Assembly (NCBI GenBank): GCA_003833135.1
Contig: QZLH01000365.1
Location: 22,144 to 86,143, forward strand
DNA length: 64,000 nt
Origin: Oehlia diaphana
Taxonomy: Eukaryota; Glomeromycota; Glomeromycetes; Glomerales; Glomeraceae
Direction: 5' to 3'
Shown: positions 37,070 to 49,073 of the stretch, piece by piece
How the letters are laid out: every line of letters starts with the position of its first letter
How positions within the stretch are numbered: position 1 is the first letter of the stretch
Made by a program: the position numbers and the translations under genes
The notes under the pieces: generated by a model
The model's input: only the letters and a program-made list of their open reading frames with translations
Database searches by the model: none
Told to the model about the DNA's origin: nothing

Positions 37070-38696
37070 TTTCAAGTTAGAAAATTTTTCAAAATGAGCT
37101 TAAAGTTATTCTTTAAATGTTATTATTTTTGTTGTACGAATTTTCATGTAACTATTCTATAAATCACACGAATGCATAATAAATATATTTATTGTAAGGT
37201 ACCGTATTAAATTGGGGGTGATAATTTATGCGGTGAAATTTTGCGCATTGATAAAAAACGCCCACTTTCATTAGGTAATCTGATCTTGTGAGCCTAGCCT
37301 ATCTTTAATCTTTTTTTTATATACGACTACAAAAAAGTAATTAACCGTTGTCTACATTAAGGTGATCCGAAATGTAACCTCAATCTGATATCATTTAGAA
37401 GTTTCAGTTATTTCAGTTATTTGCGCCACAAACCATAAATTTGTTCAAATAATGCGCGTCGTGAATTCTTAATACGCTTTTTAGAACCTAAGGCTTTTGG
37501 AAGTAAAATGTACCAAGTAATTATCAAGAATAATGTTACAAATTTGAAGCAGAAGAAGAGGAAAAAAAACCCGAAACTAGTAAACACGTTTCCTCCCACT
37601 TTTAAAGCAAATTTTTATAATTCTTGTAATTCTTGACTGTAAAGTTAACATAAAAAATATTATCTTTCATTTTTTGTTTTACCTACACTGAACTTGCAGA
37701 TTTGCTTTCGAAAAAAAAACATAAATTCATAATGATAGTATGCGATTTTTTTTTAAAAAAGCATATCCGTAATTTAACTTATAAACAATGTTAAATTAGT
37801 TACAATTAAAAGAACAATATACTAGAAAGAATCTTATCGATGGAAATCTGTCGCATAAATGAATTTAGATAGTAAAGTCTAAAGGGCATCTCAGTAATTA
37901 ACTCAATTCATTATTTGTAGATTGATATTCCAATTGAAAATAGAGTTAAAAATCTGGTTTTATATTATCGTGTAATTTTATTGGCTAGAATTATCAATTA
38001 TCAAGACCGAAAACCTGGTATTTAAATAAACTTTTAATACTGTATCACGTGATTATGTAGATTATTCAAACTTTTCTTTTATCTTTTGGATAATTAAACC
38101 TTTTTTTGGGTTTTTTCCCTACAATTCGTTCAGACGTCAGCACTATACTCCTTGATCACAAATCACTGTTAAAAAACTCTCATCCTGGACAAAATCTCGG
38201 ACGACACCCCTCGATGATTTTAATTCAGCTCCAATTTTTGAATCAGTGGATTCTAAACATGAAATTTATCTCCTAATTCACCAATTCATTCTCCGATTTA
38301 TTACACCGATACGATACAGATAATAGAAATTAGGTCACGCCTCGGATTTTTTTTAATAACATGCAGGACGATTCCGCTTTTTTAACGTCATGTATAGTTT
38401 AGTCCACCGTTTGTAATGGTGGTAACTTACAGTGATTTTCCTTGTTATTGCCCCAATCTTTTGTTTATATTTTATTAATATCTAGAACCAAAATTCATAA
38501 AAATTCAACAAAGTCGTATATCATTAAATACAATTAAATGTAAGAGCTTTATTCAAATAAATAATGCCTATTTCTAATTATACAAATCACGTGATACAGG
38601 ATAAAAATACATAAATATGAAGTTTTTATAATTTATCCATTAATTTATATTTATATATATATACAAAAATTAATACGATAAATTGATAATTGATAA
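37070..38696. other. Intergenic region
   Basis: It holds the promoter of the tandem kinase gene and the 3' flank of the second MLKL-like gene. CACGTG boxes occur at 38046-38051 and 38588-38593. A 60-codon minus-strand frame at 37417-37599 has no support. Confidence 0.4.
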
Positions 38697-40466
38697 TTAC
38701 AAATATGAATGACCAAGTACGAACAATTTAAAGACGAAAAAGAAAATAATAAAATAAAAAGGAATAAAAAGAATTATTATAAATATCTGGATAATGACCA
38801 TTGGTGGTATGGTATTTTGTATATTATTTTGTGATCTTTCAACAACATGACTCGGTATTGGATGTAATAATGGAAATATATTATGATTTTGATATAATTC
38901 TTGTAACAAATTAAATAACTGTTGAATACCCGGACGTAATGATGGCTCCTGTACCCAAGCAAGTTTTATAATCGCAAAATACTCTTCTTGAATTGAATTA
39001 GAACCTGATTCAATATCAAATGATTCTCTACCACCGTTTAAAACATGATCTAATATTCCCATAAAATCCATATTTTCATATGGTTTTCTTTGAAAACCAA
39101 GTTCCCAGAGTAACATTCCAAAACTGAAAATTTCACATTGAATAGTATATCTGTTAATATTATCACGTTTTTTGGAATCCTTAATACATTCCAATTTCTC
39201 AGGAGCCAACCAATGCATTATATCATTAAAATTATCAATAGGGAGGGTAACAGCATTAAATTCACGAGCAAGGCTGAAATTTGAAATTTTAGGCTGCATT
39301 TTCTCTGTGATTAAAATATTTTCACATTTTAAATCATGATGAAGAATATTTACACTATGTAAGAAAGCCAAACCACGACAAATATCTCTTGCAATTGAAA
39401 TTTTTGCATCCCACCTAATATTATTATTTAAATATAATTCTCTTAAATTTCCATGTTCCGCCCATTCAAAAACCATTACATTTTTCTCACATATTTCTGA
39501 TAAACCATAAAATTGAATAATATATGGACATATATTCAATTTTTCTAAAATAGCAAGATGCTTTTGAATATTATTCATAGATATTGATTTACAAGCAACA
39601 TCCATTGCACGATAAACTTTTTTTTGAATGCTACCTTTACGTATGATATGATGTGACGCGTCTTCTAATTCTGAAGGTTTAATTTGATTTGTTTCTAATA
39701 TTAAATTTGAATTATTTACTTGTTCATTAAGTAAAAAAATTTTATTAATTTCTTCATTGAGTGGAGTAAAATCAAGTGATTTACTTTTATCTTCATATTC
39801 TAAGATTTTATTATTTTGTTCAATAATTTTATTATTTTGATTTTCAATATTATTTATTTTAAAAATGATTTCCTGATTTTGAAATTGAATTTCATTAGTA
39901 TTAGAGATGAATTTTTTAGTTCTATTTTCAATAGTCGTAATACCTCCTTCAATATTATCCAAAAATTTCATCATTTCAATCATATCAAGATGTAAATATG
40001 ATAAATATTTATTCATCTGTTCATTTGTAGTAATAGTTATTGCTAAATTTAAATCTCTTGAACAATTATCAAATTCTTCAATAATTTCACGAAATTTTTC
40101 TTTAATACTTCCACTTGTATAAAATTTTTTAAATTTTGATAATTGAGTAATATCATTACAAAAATCTCTAATAACTTTTAAACAATTTATATATTTATCA
40201 AGAGATTTACTATAACCTTGATTAAGAAGATTTTCATCTTTTTCTCTAATTAATATTTTAAGCGTAACTTCCGCAGCTTCAATTCGATTAACTAATACTT
40301 CACAGGTTTTTTTATTATACTGAGCATTTTCATAAGTTTCTACAATTTCTTTTGTTAAACCAGATATTAAAGATATAAGAGGTATGAAAGATGCAATGAC
40401 ATTTACATGTTCCATAACTTTGGATGACGTTTCTATAAATTTACCAAATCCGCTAAGACTTCGCAT
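38697..40466 (-). CDS. MLKL-like helical bundle - pseudokinase with hydrophobic tail (copy 2)
   Basis: Intronless; the first ATG is at 40466 (MRSLSGFGKF), giving 589 residues, since the codon in frame upstream is TTG. The helical domain (AYENAQYNKKTCEVLVNRIE, then QLSKFKKFYTSGSIKEKFRE) and a coiled coil (NNIENQNNKIIEQNNKIL) match copy 1. The kinase-like domain keeps DVACKSI and HHD (ILHHDLKCENILI), but DFG is NFS (KISNFSLAREF). Sel1 repeats are absent. Instead the protein ends in about 30 hydrophobic residues (VIIQIFIIILFIPFYFIIFF onward), which look like a membrane segment. The tail either replaced the Sel1 region or reads through decayed sequence. It is AT-rich, so caution is needed. Confidence 0.82.
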   Translation of the reverse strand: MRSLSGFGKFIETSSKVMEHVNVIASFIPLISLISGLTKEIVETYENAQYNKKTCEVLVNRIEAAEVTLKILIREKDENLLNQGYSKSLDKYINCLKVIRDFCNDITQLSKFKKFYTSGSIKEKFREIIEEFDNCSRDLNLAITITTNEQMNKYLSYLHLDMIEMMKFLDNIEGGITTIENRTKKFISNTNEIQFQNQEIIFKINNIENQNNKIIEQNNKILEYEDKSKSLDFTPLNEEINKIFLLNEQVNNSNLILETNQIKPSELEDASHHIIRKGSIQKKVYRAMDVACKSISMNNIQKHLAILEKLNICPYIIQFYGLSEICEKNVMVFEWAEHGNLRELYLNNNIRWDAKISIARDICRGLAFLHSVNILHHDLKCENILITEKMQPKISNFSLAREFNAVTLPIDNFNDIMHWLAPEKLECIKDSKKRDNINRYTIQCEIFSFGMLLWELGFQRKPYENMDFMGILDHVLNGGRESFDIESGSNSIQEEYFAIIKLAWVQEPSLRPGIQQLFNLLQELYQNHNIFPLLHPIPSHVVERSQNNIQNTIPPMVIIQIFIIILFIPFYFIIFFFVFKLFVLGHSYL

Positions 40467-40572
40467 GATTTGATTGGTCAAAAGATAAATAATGTAAATT
40501 TCGTAAATTTCGAAATGTTAATTTATACCGTTTGAATTATTTGAATTGATATTTTAACATTATATATTTATA

Positions 40573-40618
<46 letters not shown>

Positions 40619-41659
40619 TTTGACTTTTTTTTATTTTTTAATTTTTTTTTATTTTGTTGAATATGTAAATTTTGGAAAGAGAATGATCGTCATAATACAC
40701 AACGAAAAAAGTTTTGTTTATAATAAATGGTTTCATCTACAAATGAACTCTAGAAAAGTAAATTATACAATGATAATTATCATACTTCTTTACATATAAA
40801 ATTCGTGTTTTTTTCTATGAAGAAATCTTGGCACATAAATTAATTTTTTAAATAGTGATGTTAATGTAACATCGAATATGTAAAATCAAATTCCAATTTC
40901 TTTTAAAAGTATTTTTATTTAAAATTTTTTTTTTATTTACATCTAAAAGATAATCTAAGATAAAAAAAGGAAATTTGTATGATATTTAGTATGCTTTATA
41001 TGTTACCTGATTGACGCATAATTATACATCTCTTTCAAGTTTCGAAAATTCTACGTCACCCGTGATCAATAAATAAAGATTATTAATAAATTCTAAATTA
41101 GATTATTTGGTGTATTAAATTGGTTTCAATTTTCGCGTTATGGATTTTCTATTTCTAATTTAATTTAGATAATTAGAATAGGACGGATGAACTAATTGAA
41201 CGCTAATTTATTATATTAAAAAATACATCAATGTACGAACATATTCAGTTATTTAATCATGAAGAACTTAATAATGTTAAAATTGGACTATTTGAAATAA
41301 TATTTACGATTCAAATAAAAAGTTGTAAATAAAGTAATTATTTAATAACAATATTTAAAAAATTTTGTACAAAGAGGTAAATTTCATAGTCTTCGAAGTT
41401 TAAGAACATAATTGGGAACTTTCGTTTGGCTTAATTGTTTTGTATTCACGTAAGATCATTGATCGCAATCTGATATGTCCTAAAAAATTAATGTATTTAT
41501 TCAATTCATAACATGTGTGTATATTCATTTATTTTTATTAGACATATGGATAAAAAAAGTTATATATAAACCAAAACATTGAAAAAAAGGATAAACCCGA
41601 GTTTTCAATAATTTCAGTAAAACAAACATCAACAAACCGTAGGACATGCATAACAAGGA

Positions 41660-41812
41660 GACAAATTAGACATTTATAGCCTAGACCGCTAGACAGTATT
41701 TTCTGGGAAATAACCGTAATAATACGCGGAAAACGTGAGAAAGTGTGTGACTCAATACAACAATTTATTCAAATCTATACAAATTCGGCCGACACTTTAC
41801 CAAATTTTTGAT
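41660..41812 (+). pseudogene. Kinase C-lobe fragment
   Basis: Translation gives KLDIYSLD, a stop, then after a one-base shift VFWEI and RGKREKVCDSIQQFIQIYT. This matches the DIYSLGV-LWEI and GKRE...YI-LYT pattern of the intact kinases here. The frame is broken and the rest of the domain is missing. Confidence 0.6.
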
Positions 41813-41849
41813 AAAAATAATTATATATGTATATTACTTAAATAATGCT

Positions 41850-42200
41850 TTATCTTCAATAATTGATCTAGATAAACTACCTTTATCTCAACATTCATTG
41901 TATTAATTTCCTTGATTAATTTTATAATACCTTTATCTTTGTATCTTTTGAATATAGTATTTATCACTCGTTATTTCAGATAAAAGACCTCTTAAATTAT
42001 ATATATCTATTGATTTTCTCTTTTGAATCTGGGTAAAAATATCATACCGTATATATATATTAAACAGTTTAGATTCACTTTTGTTAATATTGATTTCATA
42101 TTTGTTAATTCCATATTTGATTACTTTTATAAATATTGTTTTGTGATGGTGTTTACTATCATCTTTTTTTTTTATTACGTCTATGTAAATCTTTTTCATA
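41850..42200 (-). pseudogene. HEN-type pseudokinase fragment
   Basis: Reads IYIRYDIFTQIQKRKSIDIY followed by NLRGLLSEITS, which corresponds to GYIDPN...DIYSLGTLLWEIMS of the intact HEN proteins. Downstream, C-stop-DKGSLSRSIIED corresponds to the CWDGNNLIRPKIDD motif, with Trp changed to a stop (TGA). No complete domain remains. Confidence 0.65.
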
Positions 42201-42359
42201 TGCTAACAATGTTGATATATAAAAGTCTCCTAAAAATGAATTGAATTATTTCATATATCAATTAGAATTTTAAATAATAGATGATAGTATAAACCATTAG
42301 ACTTACCAATCGTTTTAGTTCTTTTCAAAAGAATTTAGTATTAATAACTACGTTAATGT

Positions 42360-42710
42360 TAGGTAATTCAGATGTTTCATAATCCCCACAACTTTTGAAA
42401 AGTATATAATAATAATCCATAGTTAGAATCTTTCGACTCTCACGTAATCTGGCAATTATTCATTGACAAACATAAATCTCCAAAATCACCCCCTATGAAA
42501 TGAACTGTATTAGAAGAATTCTCAGAGCACGACATCTAAGCTATAATATTTGATTGTAAATCTATTCTATTAATTTTGACCATCCATACGATAGCATTAA
42601 GTTGATGTAAATAACTTGAGCCCTTTAACTATATCCAGAAAATGTTTTTTCATATGCAATTCACTTTTATACAAATGCATTCTTGGGTTATTCTGGTCTG
42701 TAATTTAGAA
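42360..42710 (-). pseudogene. Broken copy of the HRD-type kinase (3' part)
   Basis: On the minus strand ctggatatagttaaagggct then gttatttacatcaacttaa is close at DNA level to the intact kinase at 33278 (region encoding LDIAKGLSYLHQLK). It continues through a YSLDVVL-like stretch, GDFGDLCLS and a damaged LFKSCGDYETSELPN, equal to LYKQCWDNDPNKRPD. Several frameshifts and stops are present. Confidence 0.7.
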
Positions 42711-43061
42711 TCATTATATATAATGTTTCTGATCCTTCTTCGTAAATAATGTTAATTTAACCTTCATAAACAATTAATGTATATAAATTATAAACCTAAA
42801 AATCTTACAAGGTTGCTGCTCTTTTGACTCGTAATGTGCATATACATCTATTTTTCGAAGACAATAATCAGAAAATTATCTGAGAAACTTCTAGCAACGC
42901 GTTATACGCGTTTAATCATGTCGATCATAGCTCATATGATACATTGATACATCGCCATGGTTAACTAAAACTTATATCGTTACTTCAATTTGAAAAATTG
43001 GGACTAACTACTTGCTGTGGTAAATAAACCTATCAATTATAACCGTGTAATGACTTTTAAA

Positions 43062-43275
43062 CCGTAAAATATAATGGAGATAGTGATAGAGAAGGTAGAA
43101 TTAGCTAAGTCGCCAATGAAGATTTATGCATGCAAAGAAAAGGAATAATCTTGTATCAAATCTAAATTTTGGGGAGAATTTTTTTCATTAATGTTACAAA
43201 TTAGGTGGAAATACATATTACAAGTCTCTCAAGTAAAAAATTTAAGATTTTTAGGTCTGTCAAAGGTGGCATTAG
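43062..43275 (+). pseudogene. Broken copy of the HRD-type kinase (5' part)
   Basis: The plus strand reads gtaaaatataatggagatag then agaaggtagaattag, matching exon 1 of the kinase at 33278 around its glycine loop, with a stop just after (taa). The intron/exon 2 equivalent (tctctcaagtaaaaaa, then gatttttaggtctgtcaaag) follows. With the minus-strand fragment at 42360-42710 it could be two halves of one gene split by an inversion. Confidence 0.7.
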
Positions 43276-44572
43276 TAGTTTATGCGGTCTAAATTAAAGC
43301 TAATTATTATTTATGCATTGGAATGGTCTAAAGGTTAAACATTGAGGAAATTAACATATATTTGCATATATCTAGTCATATATATTCTCTTAATATTGGT
43401 AGTGGGATCTTGTAAATTAATATCCATTTTGACAACAAAACTTTATTTCCCGTGTAAGTATAGTTGACGACTATTCTTATTCTATATAGAAAATCAATGA
43501 AACCGGATCATAGAAGTTGATGTTGGGTATAGAAAATTTAGACGAAGGTGTTTCACGGGCGTTAATAAGAATATCATTCCTCTTCTAAAACAAAACTATG
43601 AATAGCCTAACAATTAGCTCGTTTTCCATATATATTATTGATTTGATATCTGGGGATCTATGGTCCTTACATACAGATGAATATGAAGTTTCACCACATA
43701 AAAAATGAAATTTTACATGATATCAACAAAATTTGAAACAAAACTTTAGCTTAAACATTCTTAACACAAAGGTAGGATAGAATAGCGTGAATATGATAAG
43801 ATGCGGACGGGTATTTTATTTTTGTATTCAGAGGATCATTATTTCGCATTCGAGCAAACAACTTATTAAATACAAATAAAAAAAATAATAAAATGATCTA
43901 GTAAATAAAAATTATAATTTTTTTACTGATATCTAATTGTAATTTTTTTAATCATAATCTGCTAAATCAAGTTATATATCCTCTCTCATTTTTTAATTCG
44001 TGATTTATTGATCAGTAGCATCGATTATTTTGTTAAATTTTTGCCAAATATGATAAAAACAAATTTGGATAATGACCCACAAATCGCTTTCATGCTTTTA
44101 TAGTAAATTGTAAAAATAAAACAATGGACAATAGCAATAAAACTTGTAATAATTAGAGATCTAGTCCAATCTTTTAGAAGTTATTCAGATATAGTGAATC
44201 TAGTTTATAATTCGAAATTAGATTCCAACTCTAAATTTAAACCAATTCGGATTCCATTCAGATTCTGGTTTTTTCCATAATTTAATTTTGAACGAAGGCG
44301 TGTGTTAATGTTAAATATGAAAAATATAGGATGAAAAGGCCTGCATCTTTACAATACACAAATAACAATACCATTTATAACACAACTAATTTGACTCTTT
44401 TTCTCATTGTATTCTTATAATTAGTATTATCTTCTTTCCTTTTTAGATAATTTAGATATTTTAAGATATTAATATTTTAATATAAAATAATAGAATAATA
44501 AATCAATAATTATTAAAATCAAAAAAAAAGCTATATTAATTTTTGTTAAAATCATTTACAATTAGTAAATTA

Positions 44573-47500
44573 TTATTTTAAATTTTTAATCTTATTTTTT
44601 AATACTATTTCAATATGTCTATTATAAATTTTTGTGCTTAGTATATTTTCTCTTAATGCACATAATCCAGATTCTCTTTAATTATAATTAAAAAAATACA
44701 TATATACTTTAGAAAATTAATTAAAATATATATTTTTTATATTTTAGAAAAAGAAATTTATCGATTTACTATACCTTATTAAATTTTCTAAATCAGCTCC
44801 AGTAAATAAATTAGTACTTTTTGACAATTCATTTAAATTTACATCATTATTAAATGAAACTTTTTTTGACATAATTTGAAGTATATTTAATCTTTCTGAT
44901 TCGTTAGGTAATCCAATATAAATTAATTGATCAAATCGTCCTAAATAAGATATTAAAAATAATTAAAATATTAAATTAATAAAAAAAATGGGTGTTGCTA
45001 ATCTTAACCGGGGGGGGGGATTAACCGGGTAAGGAATTACGTTAATTCTGGTGGTCTAGAACAAGGATGCTCGTGAACTGAGTTTACAATCCAGTTTTGA
45101 AGTTTGACTAGGAATTATGTAATTCCGCCCACCGGTTAATTTTCCCCCGGTTAAATTTAGTTATTCTCTTAAAAAATATTAATTATTACCTGGTCTAAGT
45201 AATGCATCATCAATTTGATCAGGTTTATTGGTGCATCCAATAATAATAACTTGTTTTAAGTCTTGTATACCATCTATTTCATTTAATAAAGTGCTTAATA
45301 CTCTTTCATTAACTCCACTTGAATTACTACAATCCCACTCTAAAAAATATAATTATTTTTTTTAAAAAAATTTTTTTTTTTTTAATAAATAAATAATATT
45401 ATAATTACCTCTTTTTGAAGCTATTGAATCCAATTCATCAATAAATACAATACATGGTATAATTTGTCTTGCTCTTTTAAATAAACCTCTTATAATTTTT
45501 TCTGTATCCCCCAAATATTTTGAATAAATTTTTGGCCTTATAAATAAAAGAAATAAAAGAGAAAAAAAAAATCAATAAAAATTTTGTATTCTATAATTTA
45601 ATTATAAAAATAAATTATATAAACTTTACCCATCAATACATATAACATTCATATGAGATTCAGTAACTAATGCTTGTACCATTAAAGTTTTTCCACATCC
45701 TATTAATTATAAAAAAAAAAAATAATATAGAAAATAATAAATTATTATGCATAATATTAACATTATCAATATATTTATAGTTTTTGTTTGCTAATGTAAG
45801 TAATAAACTATTAAGTAATTCATTAATAAAGTTAAATTTTATACTTGCCTGATGGACCATAAAGTAATATTCCTGATAATGGTTTAGCACCTAATTTTTT
45901 ATAAGTTTCATGTTTAATAATAGACCATTCTACAGCTTGTTTTATTTTCTTTTTTATATGTTCATATCTGAGAATCAAATAAATAATTAATATAATAAAA
46001 TATAAAATCAGTTGTATATACAATATTATATACAATATTATTATAGCTTACCCGCCTATATCATTCCATTTTTGTTGTGGTAAAATTGATTCTAATTCGA
46101 TTTTTTGTAATGGATGCATAATAGACATAGCATATTCAAAATCATTCCATGAAATAATTAAAGATGATCTAAAAAAAAAAAAATTTCATTATTAAATTTA
46201 TGTAAGTTAAAATAAAAAAAATATTTTAAAAATAAAGTAAATACTTGCCTAATATTATTATTACCTTTATTATTTTCTGATACATTCTCAATCTCATTAT
46301 TCTCATTAATTCTCAAATTTGTCAAATCTTTAATTATATTATTCATATTATCACTAACTTTCTTGTTATTTTCGTTTATATTCTCTACATTACTCAACGC
46401 TTGTAATACTGCCAATCTGCATAATTTACCTAAATCATTTGGTACATATCCTGAAGTCATCTAATATATTCCAAAGAAATAAGTTGGAATTAGCACAAAT
46501 ATCATTTATGGAATAAGTGTATAAATAAACCATACCAAGCCAAGTTTAGTGATATAATCTTTCATAACTGAATTATTCATCGCTTCGTTTACAGAAAAAG
46601 ATAGGTTTAATTTTGATAAATATAAGCTTAGAATTTCTTCACGTTGTTTTCTATTTCAACACCAAAAAATTATATTTTATTAAATATTAATCCTAACAGA
46701 TAAGTGATTTTACAAGACATGCAGAAGTATAAATACCTGGATGGTATTGATAAAACTAAATTATGTTGAAATATTTCTACTTTACATAGTTCTACTGGTA
46801 ATTTGGACTTATCACAAGTAAAACCAACTACAAAGACCTATATTATATTTGAAAAAATTAATAAAGCTTATATCGAAATTTTTTTGTTTAAGTTGTTATA
46901 TTCATGAAAATACCTGATCAATCTTGTAAATATCTTGAATCTCTCTCACCAACATGCTGATAACTTTCATTTTCCATTTATCAAAATAATTCTGATCTGC
47001 AAACAAAAAATTTTAAAACCAGTTAACTAGTTTTAAAATTATTGCGAAATTTTGAAATGGAATTATCTGATTCATTTCATTAAATATTTCTTACCATCTA
47101 CAGCCAAAATATCAAGATCTTTTATAACAATGACGGAAGGCGCAGATAACATAGCTTTTGTAAACATAATTCTCAATGGATTTTTATCATCATCGTCTTC
47201 AATATTTTCAAACATATCATGTTTGATCATCATCGTTGTTAATGATATCATGAATAATGTTGCTGATAGTTTATTACTAATATGTCTGTTGTTAAGATAA
47301 AAAAAATTCTTTTAAATAAATTTGAAATTTTTAATTAAAGATCAACTTTTGATCTTACTGTATTAGTGCTTTTTTACCACTTCCAAGTGGACCTATAATT
47401 AATGCTGTTCTTGTTTCTTGTATTCCAAATTTGCTATGAATTTCTGTGTTTAAAAATGAGTCACCTTATGGAAAAAAAATTTTCTTTTATTTCACTGCAA

Positions 47501-48385
47501 TTAAAAAAAAGACTAGATTCACTAGATTAATTAAAAAATTCGTACTTATAATTTGATAAAGAGTATCAATTTCATTTTCAATTCCTATAATTGATGGTAC
47601 TTTACGTGGAACAAATAATGATGAAATATCAACTTCTGTTTCACGTTGATCTATCTTGGCAATTAATGATGAACTTTGCATATGAAGTGCAGGTATAAAT
47701 TCAGAACTATCATCATTTGAAAACTGTATCCGCTCTACACGAAATATACAAATTTGATCCATAATAAAATCGGATAATAACGAATTCTCAGATACCTAAT
47801 AATAATTAGTTAAATAAGTACAATAAAATATAAGAGTATAGAAAAAATGAAATTATTATACCAGTTGATTATCAAAATGGTTTAAAATTAAATCGGGCCA
47901 ATCCAATTTATATGATTTTGCTCTTTGAGATGATTGTAAATATGGAGAATGTAATGATTTACTTGAGGGTATCCAAACATCACCATATATTTTTATCAAA
48001 AAGATTTTCTTTACAATCGGTATACCGTCTATTGACAGGAGGAATCGGGGGTTTAGAATAAGTTGAATAAAAAATTAAAAAGTAATTGACAAAAATTACT
48101 TGATGTATCTACAAGTTGAACATTAACATTATCCAAGTGTTCACAGGTCAATGATAACCATTTTGGTAAAGCAATAACACTTTTATTCAAATCATCATTT
48201 AAAACACAAGACAAATAAAATTTTTGAAAAAAATTATTTAATGAAATACATAAAACATCATTATTAGATGGGAATTGATGATTTATTAAAGAATTTGGAT
48301 GTAATAAAACTTGATTTGATTTTATTTCTTCTTTAAATATAGGTTTCATTGATAAAACTAAAAAAAATTTTGATAATCGGTACAT
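44573..48385 (-). CDS. Type II AAA+ ATPase, AFG2/SPATA5(L1)-like
   Basis: Sixteen exons give about 787 residues. An N-terminal domain (1 to about 230) is followed by two AAA modules. D1 has Walker [12 protein letters not shown], but its Walker B is VIVIKDLD, lacking the catalytic Glu. D2 starts [20 protein letters not shown] and has Walker A GPSGCGKT, pore region KYLGDTE, Walker B IVFIDELD, sensor GCTNKPD and arginine-finger region LLRPGRFD. It ends with [19 protein letters not shown]. Family knowledge: AFG2-type ATPases release assembly factors from pre-60S ribosomes; PEX6 or NVL are less likely because D1 and the tail fit AFG2 better. Two introns use GC donors (46248-46247 and 45848-45847). 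A small mobile element sits in one intron. The start could be 12 codons downstream (MKPIFKEE). Confidence 0.82.
44998..45160. mobile_element. 163-base inverted-repeat element in an intron of the AAA gene
   Basis: The left end ctaatcttaaccggg, followed by a run of G, then ttaaccgggtaaggaattac, is matched by the reverse complement of the right end (ctaaatttaaccgggggaaa, then attaaccggtgggcggaatt). The terminal repeats span about 45 bases each. It lies wholly inside the intron between the RP and GRFD halves of the arginine-finger motif, so splicing removes it. A related end lies at 18752-18806. Confidence 0.8.
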
Positions 48386-49073
48386 AGCAGGTAGTCTATA
48401 TCACAGTCATGTGATACACGTGATATTATTTTATTAACTGCACTGAAAACCACTCCGGACGCGGATCCGTGTTAATTTTGAATTAACCCATGAAATATTC
48501 CTTCTGTCCATCCGCTAACGTCACCCACTGATTACATGGCTATTTTTTTATTGTATTTAAACGTTACAAAGAAATATTGTAAAAAAAGACATTAATACCA
48601 CAGTACTTAAATGATGTAACTTTAGTTATTTCTTTTCATAAAATATAATATGGTCATCCAATAAAGAGTATAATGACTGTAAAAGTATTTTGAAATTTTA
48701 GGAAAATTTTAATCATTTTAATCCGTAACAAAGATAATCATTTTTAGTAAATTAAAAAAAAGACAGTTCATTATTTGGAAGTATTGAATAATAATGAGTC
48801 TTTATAAGTAGCGAACGGACCTTAAATTCCGATCATACTTTCTGTAAACAAGAATTTTTTAACAATATGGAATGGAGTACACGGAATTGACGGAATTGGA
48901 TAATACAAAGTTCATCTCAAATTTCCCAAATTTGTAGATATTACAAACAAATCAAGAAACATATATCGATATGCAGCATAAATACAGATATAAATTCAAA
49001 GAAAATTCGACCATCAGTTTTGGATTATAATTTTTTTTTTTTCGTAAAATCATTAATTACTAAATACTAAAAA
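48386..49073. other. Divergent promoter region, AAA gene / MLKL-like copy 3
   Basis: 688 bases. A CACGTG box at 48417-48422 is just upstream of the AAA gene start. A TATA-like gatataaat at about 48988 lies some 85 bases before the MLKL-like ATG. No gene is seen. Confidence 0.45.

Larger units (their letters stand above)
40467..44572. other. Intergenic region with kinase gene debris
   Basis: Contains an uninterrupted run of 39 T (40578-40616) upstream of the MLKL-like gene, four kinase-derived pseudogene fragments between 41.66 and 43.28 kb (listed separately), and degenerate aattcggatt-type repeats near 44170-44280. No intact gene is seen. Confidence 0.5.

Noticed and set aside
37070..37075. 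Start of the tandem kinase two codons upstream
   Set aside because: The upstream codon is TTG; the first ATG is at 37069.
44573..48385. AAA gene as PEX1 or PEX6
   Set aside because: The D2 sensor and arginine-finger region and the C-terminal [14 protein letters not shown] end fit AFG2/SPATA5-type proteins at least as well, and the N-terminal part lacks recognisable peroxin features. The call stays at family level.
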